From: Terribacillus sp. FSL K6-0262 | GTDB lineage: Bacteria > Bacillota > Bacilli > Bacillales > Amphibacillaceae | DNA length: 64,000 nt | Assembly: GCF_037977385.1 (NCBI RefSeq) | Contig: NZ_CP150277.1 | Coordinates: 1,837,001 to 1,901,000, forward strand | Direction of reading: 5' to 3' | Shown here: positions 25,564 through 34,991 of the stretch, one piece after another | Layout of the letters: each line of letters opens with the position of its first letter | Position numbering within the stretch: the stretch's first letter is position 1 | Program-made: the position numbers and the translations under genes | Notes under the pieces: generated by a model | What the model saw: the letters and a program-made list of their open reading frames with translations, nothing else | The model's database searches: none | Told to the model about the DNA's origin: nothing

Positions 25564-27093
25564 TCAAGCCTCGCGCTTTTCTTTCTCTTTATCGCTTTCG
25601 AGCTTCCCGTTGCCAATGAACAGGGCTGCAATGACTGCTGCGGCAATCAGTGCCGCAGAGACTAAGAACATGCTATGCAGGCCGCCGATAAAGATATTTA
25701 CCAGTTCGTTGTAAATATCTGCAGGTACGCCTATTGGGTTGCGCAGTATATCTTGAATGTTACCGGAAAGTACACTTACCATTTCAGGGCTTTCACGGAC
25801 GCTTGCTTCGATATCCGAAGACATTTGACTATTCAATACGCCGCCTAAAACACTGATGCCGATGGTGGCACCCAGGGATCGGAACAAATTGATGGAGGCC
25901 GTGGCGGCTCCGATATCTTCCTTTGGAACCAATTCCTGTGTCAAAGTGGTCAACGCAGGCATCAGTACACCCATTCCCAAGCCGATCAACCCAGCACAGC
26001 AGCCAAAGAACCAAAGCGATGTATCGGCTGACAGCGTGTACAGCATCAGGAATCCGCCCACCATGATCAGCAGACTCGTGACAAGCAGGTTCCTATACTT
26101 GAATTTTGTCAGGACAAAACCTCCGAATATCCCGGCGACCATGGCAGCAATCATCATGGGAAGCAGCATGTAACCGGATGCGGTAGCGGACAGCTGCTTT
26201 ACATTTTGCAGATAAAGCGGAAGGAACGATATTGCGCCAAACATGCCAAGCCCCATAAAGAAGCTGACAATGGATAAGATAGAGGTGACACGGTTCTTAA
26301 ACAAGTAGATTGGTAAAATGGGATCTTTTGTTTTCGTCTCGATCCATACAAAGACCGCGAGCAAGGATAACCCGCCGGTCAGCAGCGTGATGACAAGCGG
26401 GGAGCCCCAAGTATGACTCGCTGAAGCTCCGCCTTCACCGCCGGTCAAGACCGTCGTCAGCAATGTTGCTACGATACCAATGGAGAGTGTGATGGCTCCC
26501 CACCAATCAATGGATGGATTTTGCTTGTCGGTACTTTGCTGATACCCGAACCAGATGAAAATGGCAGCAATCAAAGCAATTGGAATATTAATGAAGAATA
26601 TCCAATGCCAACTCAAGTTCTCTGTCAAAAATCCTCCGATTGCAGGTCCGATGATACTGGAAATCATGAACATGGATCCAAGGACACCTTGTATCTTGGC
26701 ACGCTGTTCCACGGAATAGATATCTGCAATCATCGTAAAGGCAAGAGGCATCAAGGCTCCAGCCCCGATCCCTTGAATTCCCCTGGCAATGACCAATAGG
26801 ACAATATCGTGAGCTAATCCGCATAGGATGGATCCTGCCAGGAAAAAGCCGAGTCCGATCAAATAGATTTTCTTGCGGTCGAACAAATCGGATAATTTTC
26901 CGAATATGGGAATACCGATCGATTCGGCGAGCATGTAAATGGCAACGACCCAGCTGTAAAACGCCAGGCCGCCCAGGTCGCTTGTAATCGTAGGGAGTGC
27001 TGTGGATACGATGGTCTGATCCAAGGAAGCGAACAGCAGCCCCAGCATAACGCCAATTGTAACCAGCGTCTTGTTGGTCCCTCTTTTTTTCAT
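25564..27093 (-). CDS. DHA2-family MFS multidrug efflux transporter (EmrB/QacA type)
   Basis: 509 residues and fourteen predicted helices. Motif A GIPIFGKLSDLFDRKKIYLIG, motif B RGIQGIGAGALMP (residues about 104-116) with the conserved Arg, helix-1 motif LDQTIVSTALPTI and the drug-exporter motif C region GPAIGGFLTENLSWHWIFFINIP place it in DHA2. It overlaps the upstream tetR stop by four bases, so the two form one autoregulated efflux operon, similar to ycnCB of Bacillus subtilis. Confidence 0.92.
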   Translation of the reverse strand: MKKRGTNKTLVTIGVMLGLLFASLDQTIVSTALPTITSDLGGLAFYSWVVAIYMLAESIGIPIFGKLSDLFDRKKIYLIGLGFFLAGSILCGLAHDIVLLVIARGIQGIGAGALMPLAFTMIADIYSVEQRAKIQGVLGSMFMISSIIGPAIGGFLTENLSWHWIFFINIPIALIAAIFIWFGYQQSTDKQNPSIDWWGAITLSIGIVATLLTTVLTGGEGGASASHTWGSPLVITLLTGGLSLLAVFVWIETKTKDPILPIYLFKNRVTSILSIVSFFMGLGMFGAISFLPLYLQNVKQLSATASGYMLLPMMIAAMVAGIFGGFVLTKFKYRNLLVTSLLIMVGGFLMLYTLSADTSLWFFGCCAGLIGLGMGVLMPALTTLTQELVPKEDIGAATASINLFRSLGATIGISVLGGVLNSQMSSDIEASVRESPEMVSVLSGNIQDILRNPIGVPADIYNELVNIFIGGLHSMFLVSAALIAAAVIAALFIGNGKLESDKEKEKREA

Positions 27094-27977
27094 GAATTCC
27101 TCTCCGTTTCTTTATATGTAAATTGTATAGACTTCACTATCGGCTCGACTTCCTCTGATTGGGACAAGTAGTATAGCACAGAGTCTACAAGATATTCTCT
27201 CGGTCTGGACATTGAAAACTCTTGTTGCAGAAATGCTATGTTCGAAAGGTAATTATCCCTTTCTGATTCATCGATAGGGGCATTCAGAAGGATTTCCTCC
27301 ATACGATGCAGCTTTTCTGACAAGGTATTTTCCTTTTTATGAAACATCTTATTTTCTTCCAGAATGAGTCTGTCTATTAAGGATGGCAGTAGGTGCAGGG
27401 ATTGATGATGATCCTTGATGATTATTTTCATGGCCGCTGCAATGTATCGTGCTATTTGAACAAAATCAATATCATCTGTTCCAAAAATGTGGATAATCTC
27501 AAGCCATTCCTTTACCAATCCTTCATACGTGACAGCCATACTCCATAGAGAGCGATCATCCAAATCAGCTCCAAAAGCATGACGGAAATTCTTTTTATGC
27601 ATGCGATATATTTCGAGCTTGTAAGGCTTTGCGTATTGTTTCATTTCGTCCAGTTCTTCTTCTGAGAATGCCTCGGGCACAGAAGCAAAAAGCTCATGAT
27701 TGAAATGGAAATGGGAAAGAAACATTGCTATCTTTCTAATGAGTTTTTCATCGGCAGTCAAATTGCCGAGGTCTAACTCATCGTTTTTCCTATGCAGTTC
27801 TTCATGCTGTAAGTTGAGTGCATGAAGCAAAATTTCTTTTTTTGAATCAAAAACTTTATAAAGAGAAGCCTTTGAGATACGGCACTTTCGAACAATGTCT
27901 TCAACGGAGGTTCGGCTGTACCCCTTTTCTTTGAACAAGAGAACAGACGATTCGATAATCCTTTGTTTTATATCCAT
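27090..27977 (-). CDS. TetR-family regulator of the DHA2 exporter (YcnC-like)
   Basis: 295 residues, long for TetR. N-terminal HTH: RIIESSVLLFKEKGYSRTSV (about 5-24) and CRISKASLYKVFDSKKEIL (about 33-51). The C-terminal extension (residues 200-295) is unusual and resembles the YcnC group. First gene of the efflux operon; its promoter contains an 18-bp palindrome filling the -35/-10 spacer, a classic autorepression arrangement. Confidence 0.88.
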   Translation of the reverse strand: MDIKQRIIESSVLLFKEKGYSRTSVEDIVRKCRISKASLYKVFDSKKEILLHALNLQHEELHRKNDELDLGNLTADEKLIRKIAMFLSHFHFNHELFASVPEAFSEEELDEMKQYAKPYKLEIYRMHKKNFRHAFGADLDDRSLWSMAVTYEGLVKEWLEIIHIFGTDDIDFVQIARYIAAAMKIIIKDHHQSLHLLPSLIDRLILEENKMFHKKENTLSEKLHRMEEILLNAPIDESERDNYLSNIAFLQQEFSMSRPREYLVDSVLYYLSQSEEVEPIVKSIQFTYKETERNS

Positions 27978-27998
27978 GATCTGCTCCTTTCTGCTTGG

Positions 27999-28028
27999 AT
28001 TTTACAGTACCGACTAGTACTGAGTCAA
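27999..28028 (-). promoter_or_regulatory. promoter with embedded operator for the TetR-DHA2 operon
   Basis: Reading on the minus strand: -35 TTGACT (28028-28023), 18-bp spacer, -10 TAAAAT (28004-27999). The spacer is exactly the inverted repeat CAGTAC-N6-GTACTG (28005-28022), so a bound TetR dimer would occlude RNA polymerase. Confidence 0.75.
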
Positions 28029-28223
28029 ATAAATTCCTTTAACTTAAATCAAAATACGGTACTGAATGGTTTCCTTCGGGGTGATACAAAACTGGGAAAA
28101 CCATTCATTTGTAGTGCGGACAAGCGGAGGGAAGAAAATCTGGTTTTTCTAAGGTCTCCTGCAATTCGATGTTCAACTTTAACAATAATCGAATTAAATT
28201 TGATAATAAATAACAATAATATG

Positions 28224-28252
28224 TTGACTTTTAACAAAAATACGCCTATCAT
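28224..28252 (+). promoter_or_regulatory. promoter of the D-threonate operon
   Basis: TTGACT (28224-28229), 17-bp spacer, TATCAT (28247-28252), about 40 bases before the deoR start. Confidence 0.7.
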
Positions 28253-28274
28253 GAACACATAAGATGTTCATGAT
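28248..28274. promoter_or_regulatory. operator of the D-threonate operon
   Basis: Perfect 10-bp inverted repeat ATCATGAACA-N7-TGTTCATGAT overlapping the -10 and start region of the deoR promoter; position fits autorepression by the DeoR protein encoded next. Confidence 0.75.
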
Positions 28275-28293
28275 TAACAAAAGGTGATATAAA

Positions 28294-29061
28294 ATGCAGC
28301 CAAACGAACGCAGGAATGTGATTTTAGAACAATTGAATAAAAACGAAAAGATAGATATCGACGCACTTGCCAAAGAGCTGGATGTATCTGCCATGACGAT
28401 CCGCCGTGATTTGAATTACTTGGAGGAGCAAGAGCAGATCATCCGCACCCTGGGCGGTGCAATCCTGAACAAACCATTGGTAATGGAGTCTTCCTTTCAA
28501 ACCAAGGAAGGAAAGAATGCACAGGAGAAGCGCTTGATTGCCAAACGTGCTGCTGAACTGGTGCAGGAACACTTTACCATCCTGCTTGATTCGGGGACGA
28601 CGACACTCGAGATCGCCAAGCTGTTGAAGCACAAGCGCAATTTGACGGTCGTAACGAATGATATCAAGATTGCGGCCGAACTGATGGATAGTGAGGTCAA
28701 GGTGATTTTGACTGGCGGCGAGATGCAGAACAATATCGGAGCACTGTTCGGTCCGCTTACCGAACAGACGCTGCGCAACCTGCATGTGGATTTGTTTTTC
28801 CTGGGCGCCCATGCAGTGCATCTCCAAGTCGGTGTGACGGCGCCTACCTTTGAGAAGGCTTCCATCAAGAAGTTGATGATCGAGTCGGCGCAGGCTACTT
28901 GGCTGGTGGCTGATTCGAGCAAGCTGGATCAAAAGGCGTTGGCTAAGGTTTGTGATTTGGAAGCATTATCCGGTGTCATTTCGGATAGCGGAATAAGGTC
29001 TTATCACCCGGAAGAATTGACGGAGCTTTTGGAGGTCGTAGCAGCAGAGGGGGAAGCCTGA
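28294..29061 (+). CDS. DeoR-family regulator of D-threonate utilisation
   Basis: 255 residues with the DeoR HTH (NERRNVILEQLNKNEKIDID...ALAKELDVSAMTIRRDLNYLEE, residues about 4-46) and the sugar-phosphate sensor domain (LDSGTTTLEIAKLL, VVTNDIKIAAELM, LTGGEM). ATG 28294 with AAAAGGTGA upstream. It heads an operon with a four-carbon acid sugar kinase, PdxA2 and GntP, and its stop overlaps the kinase start by one base. It probably senses a phosphorylated intermediate and controls the operon via the palindrome at 28248-28274. Confidence 0.9.
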   Translation: MQPNERRNVILEQLNKNEKIDIDALAKELDVSAMTIRRDLNYLEEQEQIIRTLGGAILNKPLVMESSFQTKEGKNAQEKRLIAKRAAELVQEHFTILLDSGTTTLEIAKLLKHKRNLTVVTNDIKIAAELMDSEVKVILTGGEMQNNIGALFGPLTEQTLRNLHVDLFFLGAHAVHLQVGVTAPTFEKASIKKLMIESAQATWLVADSSKLDQKALAKVCDLEALSGVISDSGIRSYHPEELTELLEVVAAEGEA

Positions 29062-30347
29062 TGAAGATTGGTGTGATTGCAGATGATCTGACTGGTGGTA
29101 ATGGCACGGGTGTCAAACTGACGAAGCTGGGATATAACGTTGCGACGATGGTCTTTTACGACCATCTGCCCTCCTCGGATCAAATCAATGGCGTGATTGT
29201 CGATACGGATAGCCGCTATGTGAAAGGGGAGGTCGCGCATCGCCGGGTGAAAACGGTGGCGCAGAACTTGAAGAAGTGGGAAACGGATATTGTCTGCAAG
29301 AGGATCGATAGTACAATCCGCGGAAATATCGGTGTTGAACTGGATACCCTGCTTGATGAGTTGGGACCGCAAGCGATTGCGGTTGTCGTACCAGCTTATC
29401 CGGATTCGGGACGAATCGTCTCCGGCGGGTATTTGCTCGTTCATGGTGTACCGGTACAGCTTTCGGATGTCGGGAAGGACCCGGTCAAGCCGGTGACAGA
29501 ATCGCATGTCCCGAAGCTGGTGGAAAAACAGAGCGAATACCCAGTAGCAAGCATTGGCTTGGAAACAATACTGGCCGGAAAGGAAGCCATCGAGCAAAAG
29601 ATGGAGGAGGCAATCGATGCCGGTGCAAGAATCCTTGTCCCGGATATCATTACGAATGAGGACATCGATGCAGTGGCAGGGGCCATGGCGGAGCTTGAGG
29701 CTTACCAAATGGTGCCGGCCGATCCTGGTCCGCTGACAGCGGCATTCGCAAGAGCTTTCAGCCGCAAGCGGATGAAGGATAAGAAAATCATCGTCACAGT
29801 CGGCAGCGTAACATCCAACAGCTCCAGCCAGCTGCAATACTTGATCGATAAGACGAATTTGCGACCGATTTATGTTGATTCCAAGAAGCTGGCGACAGTG
29901 GACGGTATGTGGGATGAAGAGGTGGATCGAGTAATTGACCTGGCAAAGCAGGAGATGAGGAAGCAGGATATACTCTTGATCACCACGGATGCACCAGGAG
30001 CTGAAATCCTTGATTTGAAAACGCTTGCGGCAAATCAGGGTGTGAGTCAGGACGCATTGGCGAAGCGGATTGCTGATGGTTTGGGGAAAATCACGAGAGT
30101 GGTTGTACAGGAAAGCGAGTTTGAAATCGGCGGCTGTTTTTCCAGTGGCGGAGATGTAACCGCTTCACTTTGCTCGATCAGCAGAGCGGAAGGCATTCAG
30201 CTGATGGATGAGATCCTGCCGCTGATCGCTTATGGCAAATTCATCGGCGGTTATCTGGATGGCATCCCGATCGTGACCAAAGGCGGCACCGCCGGCGGGA
30301 CGAAGGCGATTTATACAAGCGTGAAATATTTGGAAGCCAAATTCTAA
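29061..30347 (+). CDS. dtnK: four-carbon acid sugar kinase (D-threonate kinase, DtnK/OtnK family)
   Basis: ATP-dependent 4-phosphorylation of a C4 acid sugar. 428 residues; N-terminal domain starts [18 protein letters not shown] (DDLTG motif) and contains [12 protein letters not shown] near residue 80; the C-terminal nucleotide-binding domain has [14 protein letters not shown] (about 250-263) and the terminal GDVTASLC / TKGGTAGG glycine loops near 370-415. Followed 14 bases later by pdxA2; the kinase plus PdxA2 pair is the established D-threonate route to dihydroxyacetone phosphate. No DenD-type oxidoreductase is present, which favours D-threonate over D-erythronate as substrate. Confidence 0.88.
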   Translation: MKIGVIADDLTGGNGTGVKLTKLGYNVATMVFYDHLPSSDQINGVIVDTDSRYVKGEVAHRRVKTVAQNLKKWETDIVCKRIDSTIRGNIGVELDTLLDELGPQAIAVVVPAYPDSGRIVSGGYLLVHGVPVQLSDVGKDPVKPVTESHVPKLVEKQSEYPVASIGLETILAGKEAIEQKMEEAIDAGARILVPDIITNEDIDAVAGAMAELEAYQMVPADPGPLTAAFARAFSRKRMKDKKIIVTVGSVTSNSSSQLQYLIDKTNLRPIYVDSKKLATVDGMWDEEVDRVIDLAKQEMRKQDILLITTDAPGAEILDLKTLAANQGVSQDALAKRIADGLGKITRVVVQESEFEIGGCFSSGGDVTASLCSISRAEGIQLMDEILPLIAYGKFIGGYLDGIPIVTKGGTAGGTKAIYTSVKYLEAKF

Positions 30348-30361
30348 GGAGGAAAAACACT

Positions 30362-31372
30362 ATGTCTGAAAGAGCTATCATCGCAATTCCAATGGGAGAT
30401 CCGGCTGGTATCGGACCGGAGATTACAATGAAGTCCTTAACGAAGCAAGAGATTTACGATGTGTGTAAACCACTCGTGATCGGTGATACAGCAGTGATCA
30501 AAAAAGCGATTGAAATCGTGGAAGCGAATTTGGAAGTGAATGAAGTATCTTCCCCGGCGGATGGACAATATGAATTGGGCACTGTCGACGTAATCAATCT
30601 GGACAACATTGATATGGAAAAGCTGGAGTACGGTCAAGTTTCCGCTCAAGGCGGTCAGGGAGCTTTCGAATATATCAAGAAATCCGTCCAGCTTGCGATG
30701 GATGGCCAGGTTCAGGCACTGGCAACTACACCGATTAACAAGGAGTCCTTGAAAGCAGCCAAGGTTCCTTATATCGGACATACAGAGATGCTGGAGGATC
30801 TTGCTGGATCGGATGATCCGCTGACAATGTTCCAGGTGAATGGCATGCGTATCTTTTTCCTCACTCGTCACCTTTCCTTGAAAGATGCCATCGCGCAGAT
30901 GACGAAAGAAAGAGTGCACGATTACTTGGTTCGCTGTGATAAAGCACTGCAGCGCCTAGGTGTGGAATCCCGCCGATTTGCAGTGGCAGGCTTGAACCCG
31001 CATAGCGGTGAAGGCGGCTTGTTCGGCTGGGAAGAAGTAGAGGAAATCAAACCTGGTATCGAGCTTGCCATGAAGGAAGGCATCGACGCGGTCGGCCCGG
31101 TCCCTGCTGACTCGGTATTCTTCCAGGCCCTGAATGGCAAATACGATGCAGTACTTTCCTTGTATCATGATCAAGGACATATCGCTGCAAAAATGACAGA
31201 CTTCCATCGTACTGTTTCCATCACGAACGGTCTGCCGTTCCTGCGCACATCCGTTGACCACGGTACGGCGTTCGATATTGCAGGTAAGAACATTGCGGAG
31301 AGCATCAGCATGGAAGAATGCATCAAGGTTGCGGCTGAATACGCGCCAAACTTCACACGTACAACGCTGTAA
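30362..31372 (+). CDS. pdxA2: 4-phospho-D-threonate 3-dehydrogenase (PdxA2)
   Basis: NAD-dependent oxidation and decarboxylation of 4-phospho-D-threonate to dihydroxyacetone phosphate and CO2. 336 residues of the PdxA family: [12 protein letters not shown] at the N-terminus, metal histidines in [11 protein letters not shown] (about 138-148), [12 protein letters not shown] (about 262-273) and the substrate loop [13 protein letters not shown]. Its linkage to DtnK and a GntP permease, rather than to pyridoxine genes, identifies the PdxA2 paralogue. Confidence 0.9.
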   Translation: MSERAIIAIPMGDPAGIGPEITMKSLTKQEIYDVCKPLVIGDTAVIKKAIEIVEANLEVNEVSSPADGQYELGTVDVINLDNIDMEKLEYGQVSAQGGQGAFEYIKKSVQLAMDGQVQALATTPINKESLKAAKVPYIGHTEMLEDLAGSDDPLTMFQVNGMRIFFLTRHLSLKDAIAQMTKERVHDYLVRCDKALQRLGVESRRFAVAGLNPHSGEGGLFGWEEVEEIKPGIELAMKEGIDAVGPVPADSVFFQALNGKYDAVLSLYHDQGHIAAKMTDFHRTVSITNGLPFLRTSVDHGTAFDIAGKNIAESISMEECIKVAAEYAPNFTRTTL

Positions 31373-31384
31373 GAAGGCAATATA

Positions 31385-31426
31385 CCGTCAGAAAGGAAGG
31401 ATGCGTCAATCCTTCCTTTCTGACGG
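31385..31426 (+). other. long perfect intercistronic hairpin between pdxA2 and gntP
   Basis: 18-bp perfect stem (31385-31402 pairs with 31409-31426; starts CCGTCAGAAAGG, ends CCTTTCTGACGG) with the 6-nt loop GCGTCA. No T-run follows. Within one operon such a stem usually limits 3'-5' decay or partly terminates transcription. Confidence 0.7.
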
Positions 31427-31469
31427 GCAATAATGAAAACACTTACAAATGGATTTGGGGGAAATCATC

Positions 31470-32816
31470 ATGCCATTACTGATCATAGCTTTAGGTGTAC
31501 TATTACTGCTCATCATGATTATGGGACTCAAGCTCAATACATTTGTTTCCTTGATCATCGTTTCCTTTATTGTTGCGCTGCTGTTAGGCATGCCGATGTC
31601 AGATGTCGTCAGCTCGATTGAAAGCGGTTTAGGCGGGACGCTCGGACATATTGCGCTGATCTTTGGTATGGGCGCCATGCTCGGCCGTCTGATTGCGGAT
31701 GCCGGCGGTGCCAATCGGATTGCTACGACACTTATCGATAAATTTGGTGAAAAACGTATTCAATGGGCTGTCCTGTTTGCTTCTTTCATCGTTGGTATAG
31801 CCTTGTTCCTCGAAGTGACAATCGTCTTGCTCATACCGATCATTTTCTCGATTGCAAAAGAATTGAAAGTATCCATCGTCCATCTTGGATTGCCGATGGT
31901 CACAGCTGCACTTGCAACACACGCTTTTCTCCCGCCGCATCCAGGTCCGACTGCAGTAGCTGCGGAGTATGGGGCAAATATTGGACTTATGCTTATTTAT
32001 GGAATCATCATAGCGATACCTACCGTGATTCTTGCTGGTATTCTATATCCCAAGCTGGCAAAACGGATCGTTCCGACTGCTTGGACACGTGAGGGCAGTG
32101 AATCCTTTGGCGTCGCAAAATCCTTTAAGGAAGAAGAGATGCCAGGTTTCGGTATCAGTGTTTTCACTGCACTATTCCCAGTCATCCTCATGGCAATCGG
32201 TGCAGCTGTGGATATCGCCCAAGCTGAAACTGGATTTGCTGACAATCTGTTGATAGAAATCATCCGTTTTGTGGGTAACTCCTCCACGGCAATGGTGATT
32301 TCCCTGCTGGTTGCGATATACACAATGGGGATAAGAAGAAATATCCCGATCAAGAGGCTGATGGATTCCTGTGGATCAGCCATCAATGCACTTGGAATGC
32401 TGTTATTGATCATTGGTGGAGGCGGAGCCTTGAAACAGGTGCTTATCGATGGCGGCGTTGGTGATTATGTTGCATCCATCTTTGCAGGCTCATCCATGTC
32501 ACCGGTATTCTTTGCTTGGATGGTAGCAGCAATTTTGCGTATCTGCCTTGGTTCAGGTACCGTTGCCACGCTGACGACGGCTGGTCTGGTCATTCCATCC
32601 CTTGGAACCATGCCGGATGTGAATTTGGAGCTTGTAGCGCTGGCAACGGGTGCAGGAAGTGCCATTGCCTCCCACGTCAATGACGCCGGATTCTGGATGG
32701 TCAAAGAATCCCTTGGCATGACATTGAAAGAAGCTTTTGGTACGTATACAGTGCTTTCGACAGTCGTGGCTGTCTCGGGTCTTGTATTCACAATGATTCT
32801 TGATATCTTCATTTAA
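31470..32816 (+). CDS. GntP-family gluconate/acid-sugar permease
   Basis: 448 residues, about twelve to fourteen helices. Family marks: LGGTLGHIALIFGMGAMLG near residue 55, ALATHAFLPPHPGPTAVA near 150 (HPGP motif) and ICLGSGTVATLTTAGL plus GSAIASHVNDAGFWMVKE near the C-terminus. GGGGGA eight bases upstream supports ATG 31470 over the in-frame ATG at 31449. Last gene of the DeoR-DtnK-PdxA2 operon; likely the D-threonate importer by association, though other C4-C6 aldonates are possible. Confidence 0.9.
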   Translation: MPLLIIALGVLLLLIMIMGLKLNTFVSLIIVSFIVALLLGMPMSDVVSSIESGLGGTLGHIALIFGMGAMLGRLIADAGGANRIATTLIDKFGEKRIQWAVLFASFIVGIALFLEVTIVLLIPIIFSIAKELKVSIVHLGLPMVTAALATHAFLPPHPGPTAVAAEYGANIGLMLIYGIIIAIPTVILAGILYPKLAKRIVPTAWTREGSESFGVAKSFKEEEMPGFGISVFTALFPVILMAIGAAVDIAQAETGFADNLLIEIIRFVGNSSTAMVISLLVAIYTMGIRRNIPIKRLMDSCGSAINALGMLLLIIGGGGALKQVLIDGGVGDYVASIFAGSSMSPVFFAWMVAAILRICLGSGTVATLTTAGLVIPSLGTMPDVNLELVALATGAGSAIASHVNDAGFWMVKESLGMTLKEAFGTYTVLSTVVAVSGLVFTMILDIFI

Positions 32817-32824
32817 AACAATAC

Positions 32825-32860
32825 AAAACGACACCCCGTCCTTGGACGGGGTGTCGTTTT
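32825..32860. terminator. terminator between gntP and uppP
   Basis: 17-bp perfect stem (AAAACGACACCCCGTCC paired with GGACGGGGTGTCGTTTT), 2-nt loop, flanked by A- and T-runs: a very strong bidirectional terminator for convergent genes. Confidence 0.9.
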
Positions 32861-33672
32861 TATAAGATGAACAGTGTGATGATCGCTAAGAATAGGCAAT
32901 AGATGGAGAAATAAATCAACTTGCCCTTCTTCATGATATCAATGAACCATTTCAGCGCGAAATAGGAGCATACAAGTGAGGCAGCAAATGCCGCGCCATA
33001 AGCGATCAAGTTCTCAGAAGTGAAATTTTGGCTGAATAAGTCGGGAATCTCCAGGATGCTGGCTCCTAAACTTACGGGAATATAAAGCAAAAAGGAGAAC
33101 ATCAGAGCGGTATCCCGATTCAATCCTGTCAGCATGGCAGTCACGACGGTTGCTCCAGAGCGGCTGATACCGGGGATGAGCGCAATGGATTGCCCGATTC
33201 CTATCAATAAAGCTTCTTTCCACCCCATTTTGTGCATATTCTTCGTTCCTTTCATATTCCTGATGAAGAACAAAGATATGGCAGTCAGCAGAAGTGCAAC
33301 GCCCACGGTGAAGGTGCTTTTTAGATTTTCCCCGATAAAGTCATTAAGAAGGAATCCCAGAACAGCAGCTGGTATCGTTCCGATAATGAGATAGAGGACG
33401 AGTTTGAAGTCATCCTTCTGTGAATCTTCCCGTTTCCAAAGGTATTCATAGGAGGAAACAGCCAACCTGGTGATTTCTGATTTATATACAAGTATCACAG
33501 CTATAAGAGAAGCAGTGTTGACCACCACTTCGAAGCTTAAGTCTTCGACACCCAAACCAAGCAGACGCTGCGCGATGATTAAATGTCCGCTTGAACTGAT
33601 GGGAATCGGTTCAGATATTCCTTGTATGATGCCTAACACGATATATTTCCCTAGCATGATCCAAAAATCCAT
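32860..33672 (-). CDS. uppP: undecaprenyl-diphosphate phosphatase (UppP/BacA)
   Basis: Recycles undecaprenyl pyrophosphate to the monophosphate lipid carrier for cell wall synthesis; also gives bacitracin resistance. 270 residues, eight helices; catalytic motifs ISEPIPISSSGHLII (about 20-34) and GIGQSIALIPGISRSGAT (about 157-174). The usual E-FLPISSSGH is here EPIPISSSGH, a Leu-to-Ile-Pro variant with the Glu kept. Divergent from two SEDS cell-wall polymerase genes, so this is a cell envelope locus. Confidence 0.93.
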   Translation of the reverse strand: MDFWIMLGKYIVLGIIQGISEPIPISSSGHLIIAQRLLGLGVEDLSFEVVVNTASLIAVILVYKSEITRLAVSSYEYLWKREDSQKDDFKLVLYLIIGTIPAAVLGFLLNDFIGENLKSTFTVGVALLLTAISLFFIRNMKGTKNMHKMGWKEALLIGIGQSIALIPGISRSGATVVTAMLTGLNRDTALMFSFLLYIPVSLGASILEIPDLFSQNFTSENLIAYGAAFAASLVCSYFALKWFIDIMKKGKLIYFSIYCLFLAIITLFIL

Positions 33673-33721
33673 TTTTAAAATTCCTCTCCATTATTTATCC
33701 GGCTTTGTTTTCTACTTGCCT

Positions 33722-33750
33722 ACGATATAGAAATGTTGAAGTTTTGTCAA
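33722..33750 (-). promoter_or_regulatory. probable uppP promoter
   Basis: On the minus strand: TTGACA (33750-33745), 17-bp spacer, TATCGT (33727-33722), giving a short leader before the uppP start at 33672. Confidence 0.55.
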
Positions 33751-33764
33751 TATAATGGCCAGTG

Positions 33765-33807
33765 CATACAGATTGTGTTGACAAAGTGTCAACGCAATCT
33801 GTATGAT
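33765..33807 (+). promoter_or_regulatory. palindromic promoter of the tandem SEDS genes
   Basis: TTGACA (33778-33783), 18-bp spacer, TATGAT (33802-33807). The whole element lies in a 41-bp near-perfect inverted repeat: 19-bp arms 33765-33783 and 33787-33805 with one mismatch and a 3-nt centre AAG. Because of the symmetry a second TTGACA points left. The palindrome is likely a regulator's operator. Confidence 0.7.
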
Positions 33808-33858
33808 TACGGAAGCCGGTGATCTTCTGGCCAATGTTTTAAATTGGAGATGCTTTAT

Positions 33859-34989
33859 GTGTTATCTAAGATCAAAGAGGTAGATAAAACATTACTGTTT
33901 TTCATCATATGTATCTGTTTATTCGGCTTGATCATGGTATATAGTGCCAGTTATCCGTTGAGTTCTGTTAAATATGACGTATCAACCTATTTTTTCCATC
34001 GGCAGTGGATATCTTTTTTGATTGGCCTGTTTGCTATGTCTGTCGGTTTTTTCTTACCTTACAAGCTATACCGTCAATGGAATCCGCTTCTGGTCATAGG
34101 ATCCATACTGGTTTTGATCCTCGTCCTCACACCTTGGTTTGGAGAATCGAGGAATAATTCCCAGCGTTGGCTGGAGTTAGGTCCTGTCACCCTGCAGCCA
34201 GCTGAATTCGTTAAGTTTACGATGGTCGTTTATTTTGCATCTGTGTACGGAAAAAAACAAAAATTGCTTACTAGTTTTAAAGAGGAAGTTCTCCCCCCGC
34301 TCTTGCTGCTAGGTACGGTATTCGTGCTCATACTCATGCAGCCGGACTTGGGGACTGCTACTTCCATCGCGATTCCCTGTTTCTTTATCCTGCTTTGTGC
34401 CGGCATCAAACTGCGTCATCTGCTCGCAATAGCTATGGTCGGTATTGGCGCTGTCATTTATTTAGCGGTATCTGCACCTTACCGGTTGGCACGTGTCTTA
34501 TCCTTCCGGGACCCATTCAGTGATGCTGATGGAAAAGGCTATCAGCTGATCAATGGATATGAAGCCATTGCCTCAGGAGGAGTGTTTGGGAAAGGAATAG
34601 GGGGAGGCGTGCAAAAGCTAGGATTTCTTCCTGAAGCCCATACAGACTTCATCATGGCGGTGATTCTGGAAGAGCTGGGGACATTTGGATTGGCAGCGGT
34701 GTTCTTCCTATATTTCAGTCTTTTAATAAAAGGGGTATACATAGCTTTGCGGGCGGAGGATTCTTTTGGGACCCTGCTTACTATCGGATTTTTATTTCAG
34801 ATAATGGTACAGGTAGTTTTCAACTTGGGTGCGGTTTCCGGTCTTTTGCCCATAACAGGGATCCCATTACCCTTTATAAGCTATGGTGGTTCCTCTTTGA
34901 TAGTGAATCTGTTTACGATGGGCATTATTTTACAGATATCAAGGCATTCAAAGCAATATAGCATTTCCCTGGCGGAAAGAAGGCGTTAA
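33859..34989 (+). CDS. SEDS peptidoglycan polymerase, FtsW/SpoVE-like (first of tandem pair)
   Basis: Membrane glycosyltransferase that polymerises lipid II. 376 residues with ten helices: FGLIMVYSASYPL in helix 1, SQRWLELGPVTLQPAEFVKFTMV (about 112-134) with the conserved catalytic-loop region, MQPDLGTATSIAIP, and GKGIGGGVQKLGFLPEAHTDFIMAVILEELGTFG followed by the helix 9-10 signature GLLPITGIPLPFISYGGSSLI. Three in-frame starts exist (TTG 33844, ATG 33850, GTG 33859); GGAGA at 33846-33850 best suits GTG 33859. Two bases separate it from a second SEDS gene; two SEDS genes in one operon is uncommon. Confidence 0.88.
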   Translation: MLSKIKEVDKTLLFFIICICLFGLIMVYSASYPLSSVKYDVSTYFFHRQWISFLIGLFAMSVGFFLPYKLYRQWNPLLVIGSILVLILVLTPWFGESRNNSQRWLELGPVTLQPAEFVKFTMVVYFASVYGKKQKLLTSFKEEVLPPLLLLGTVFVLILMQPDLGTATSIAIPCFFILLCAGIKLRHLLAIAMVGIGAVIYLAVSAPYRLARVLSFRDPFSDADGKGYQLINGYEAIASGGVFGKGIGGGVQKLGFLPEAHTDFIMAVILEELGTFGLAAVFFLYFSLLIKGVYIALRAEDSFGTLLTIGFLFQIMVQVVFNLGAVSGLLPITGIPLPFISYGGSSLIVNLFTMGIILQISRHSKQYSISLAERRR

Positions 34990-34991
34990 AT

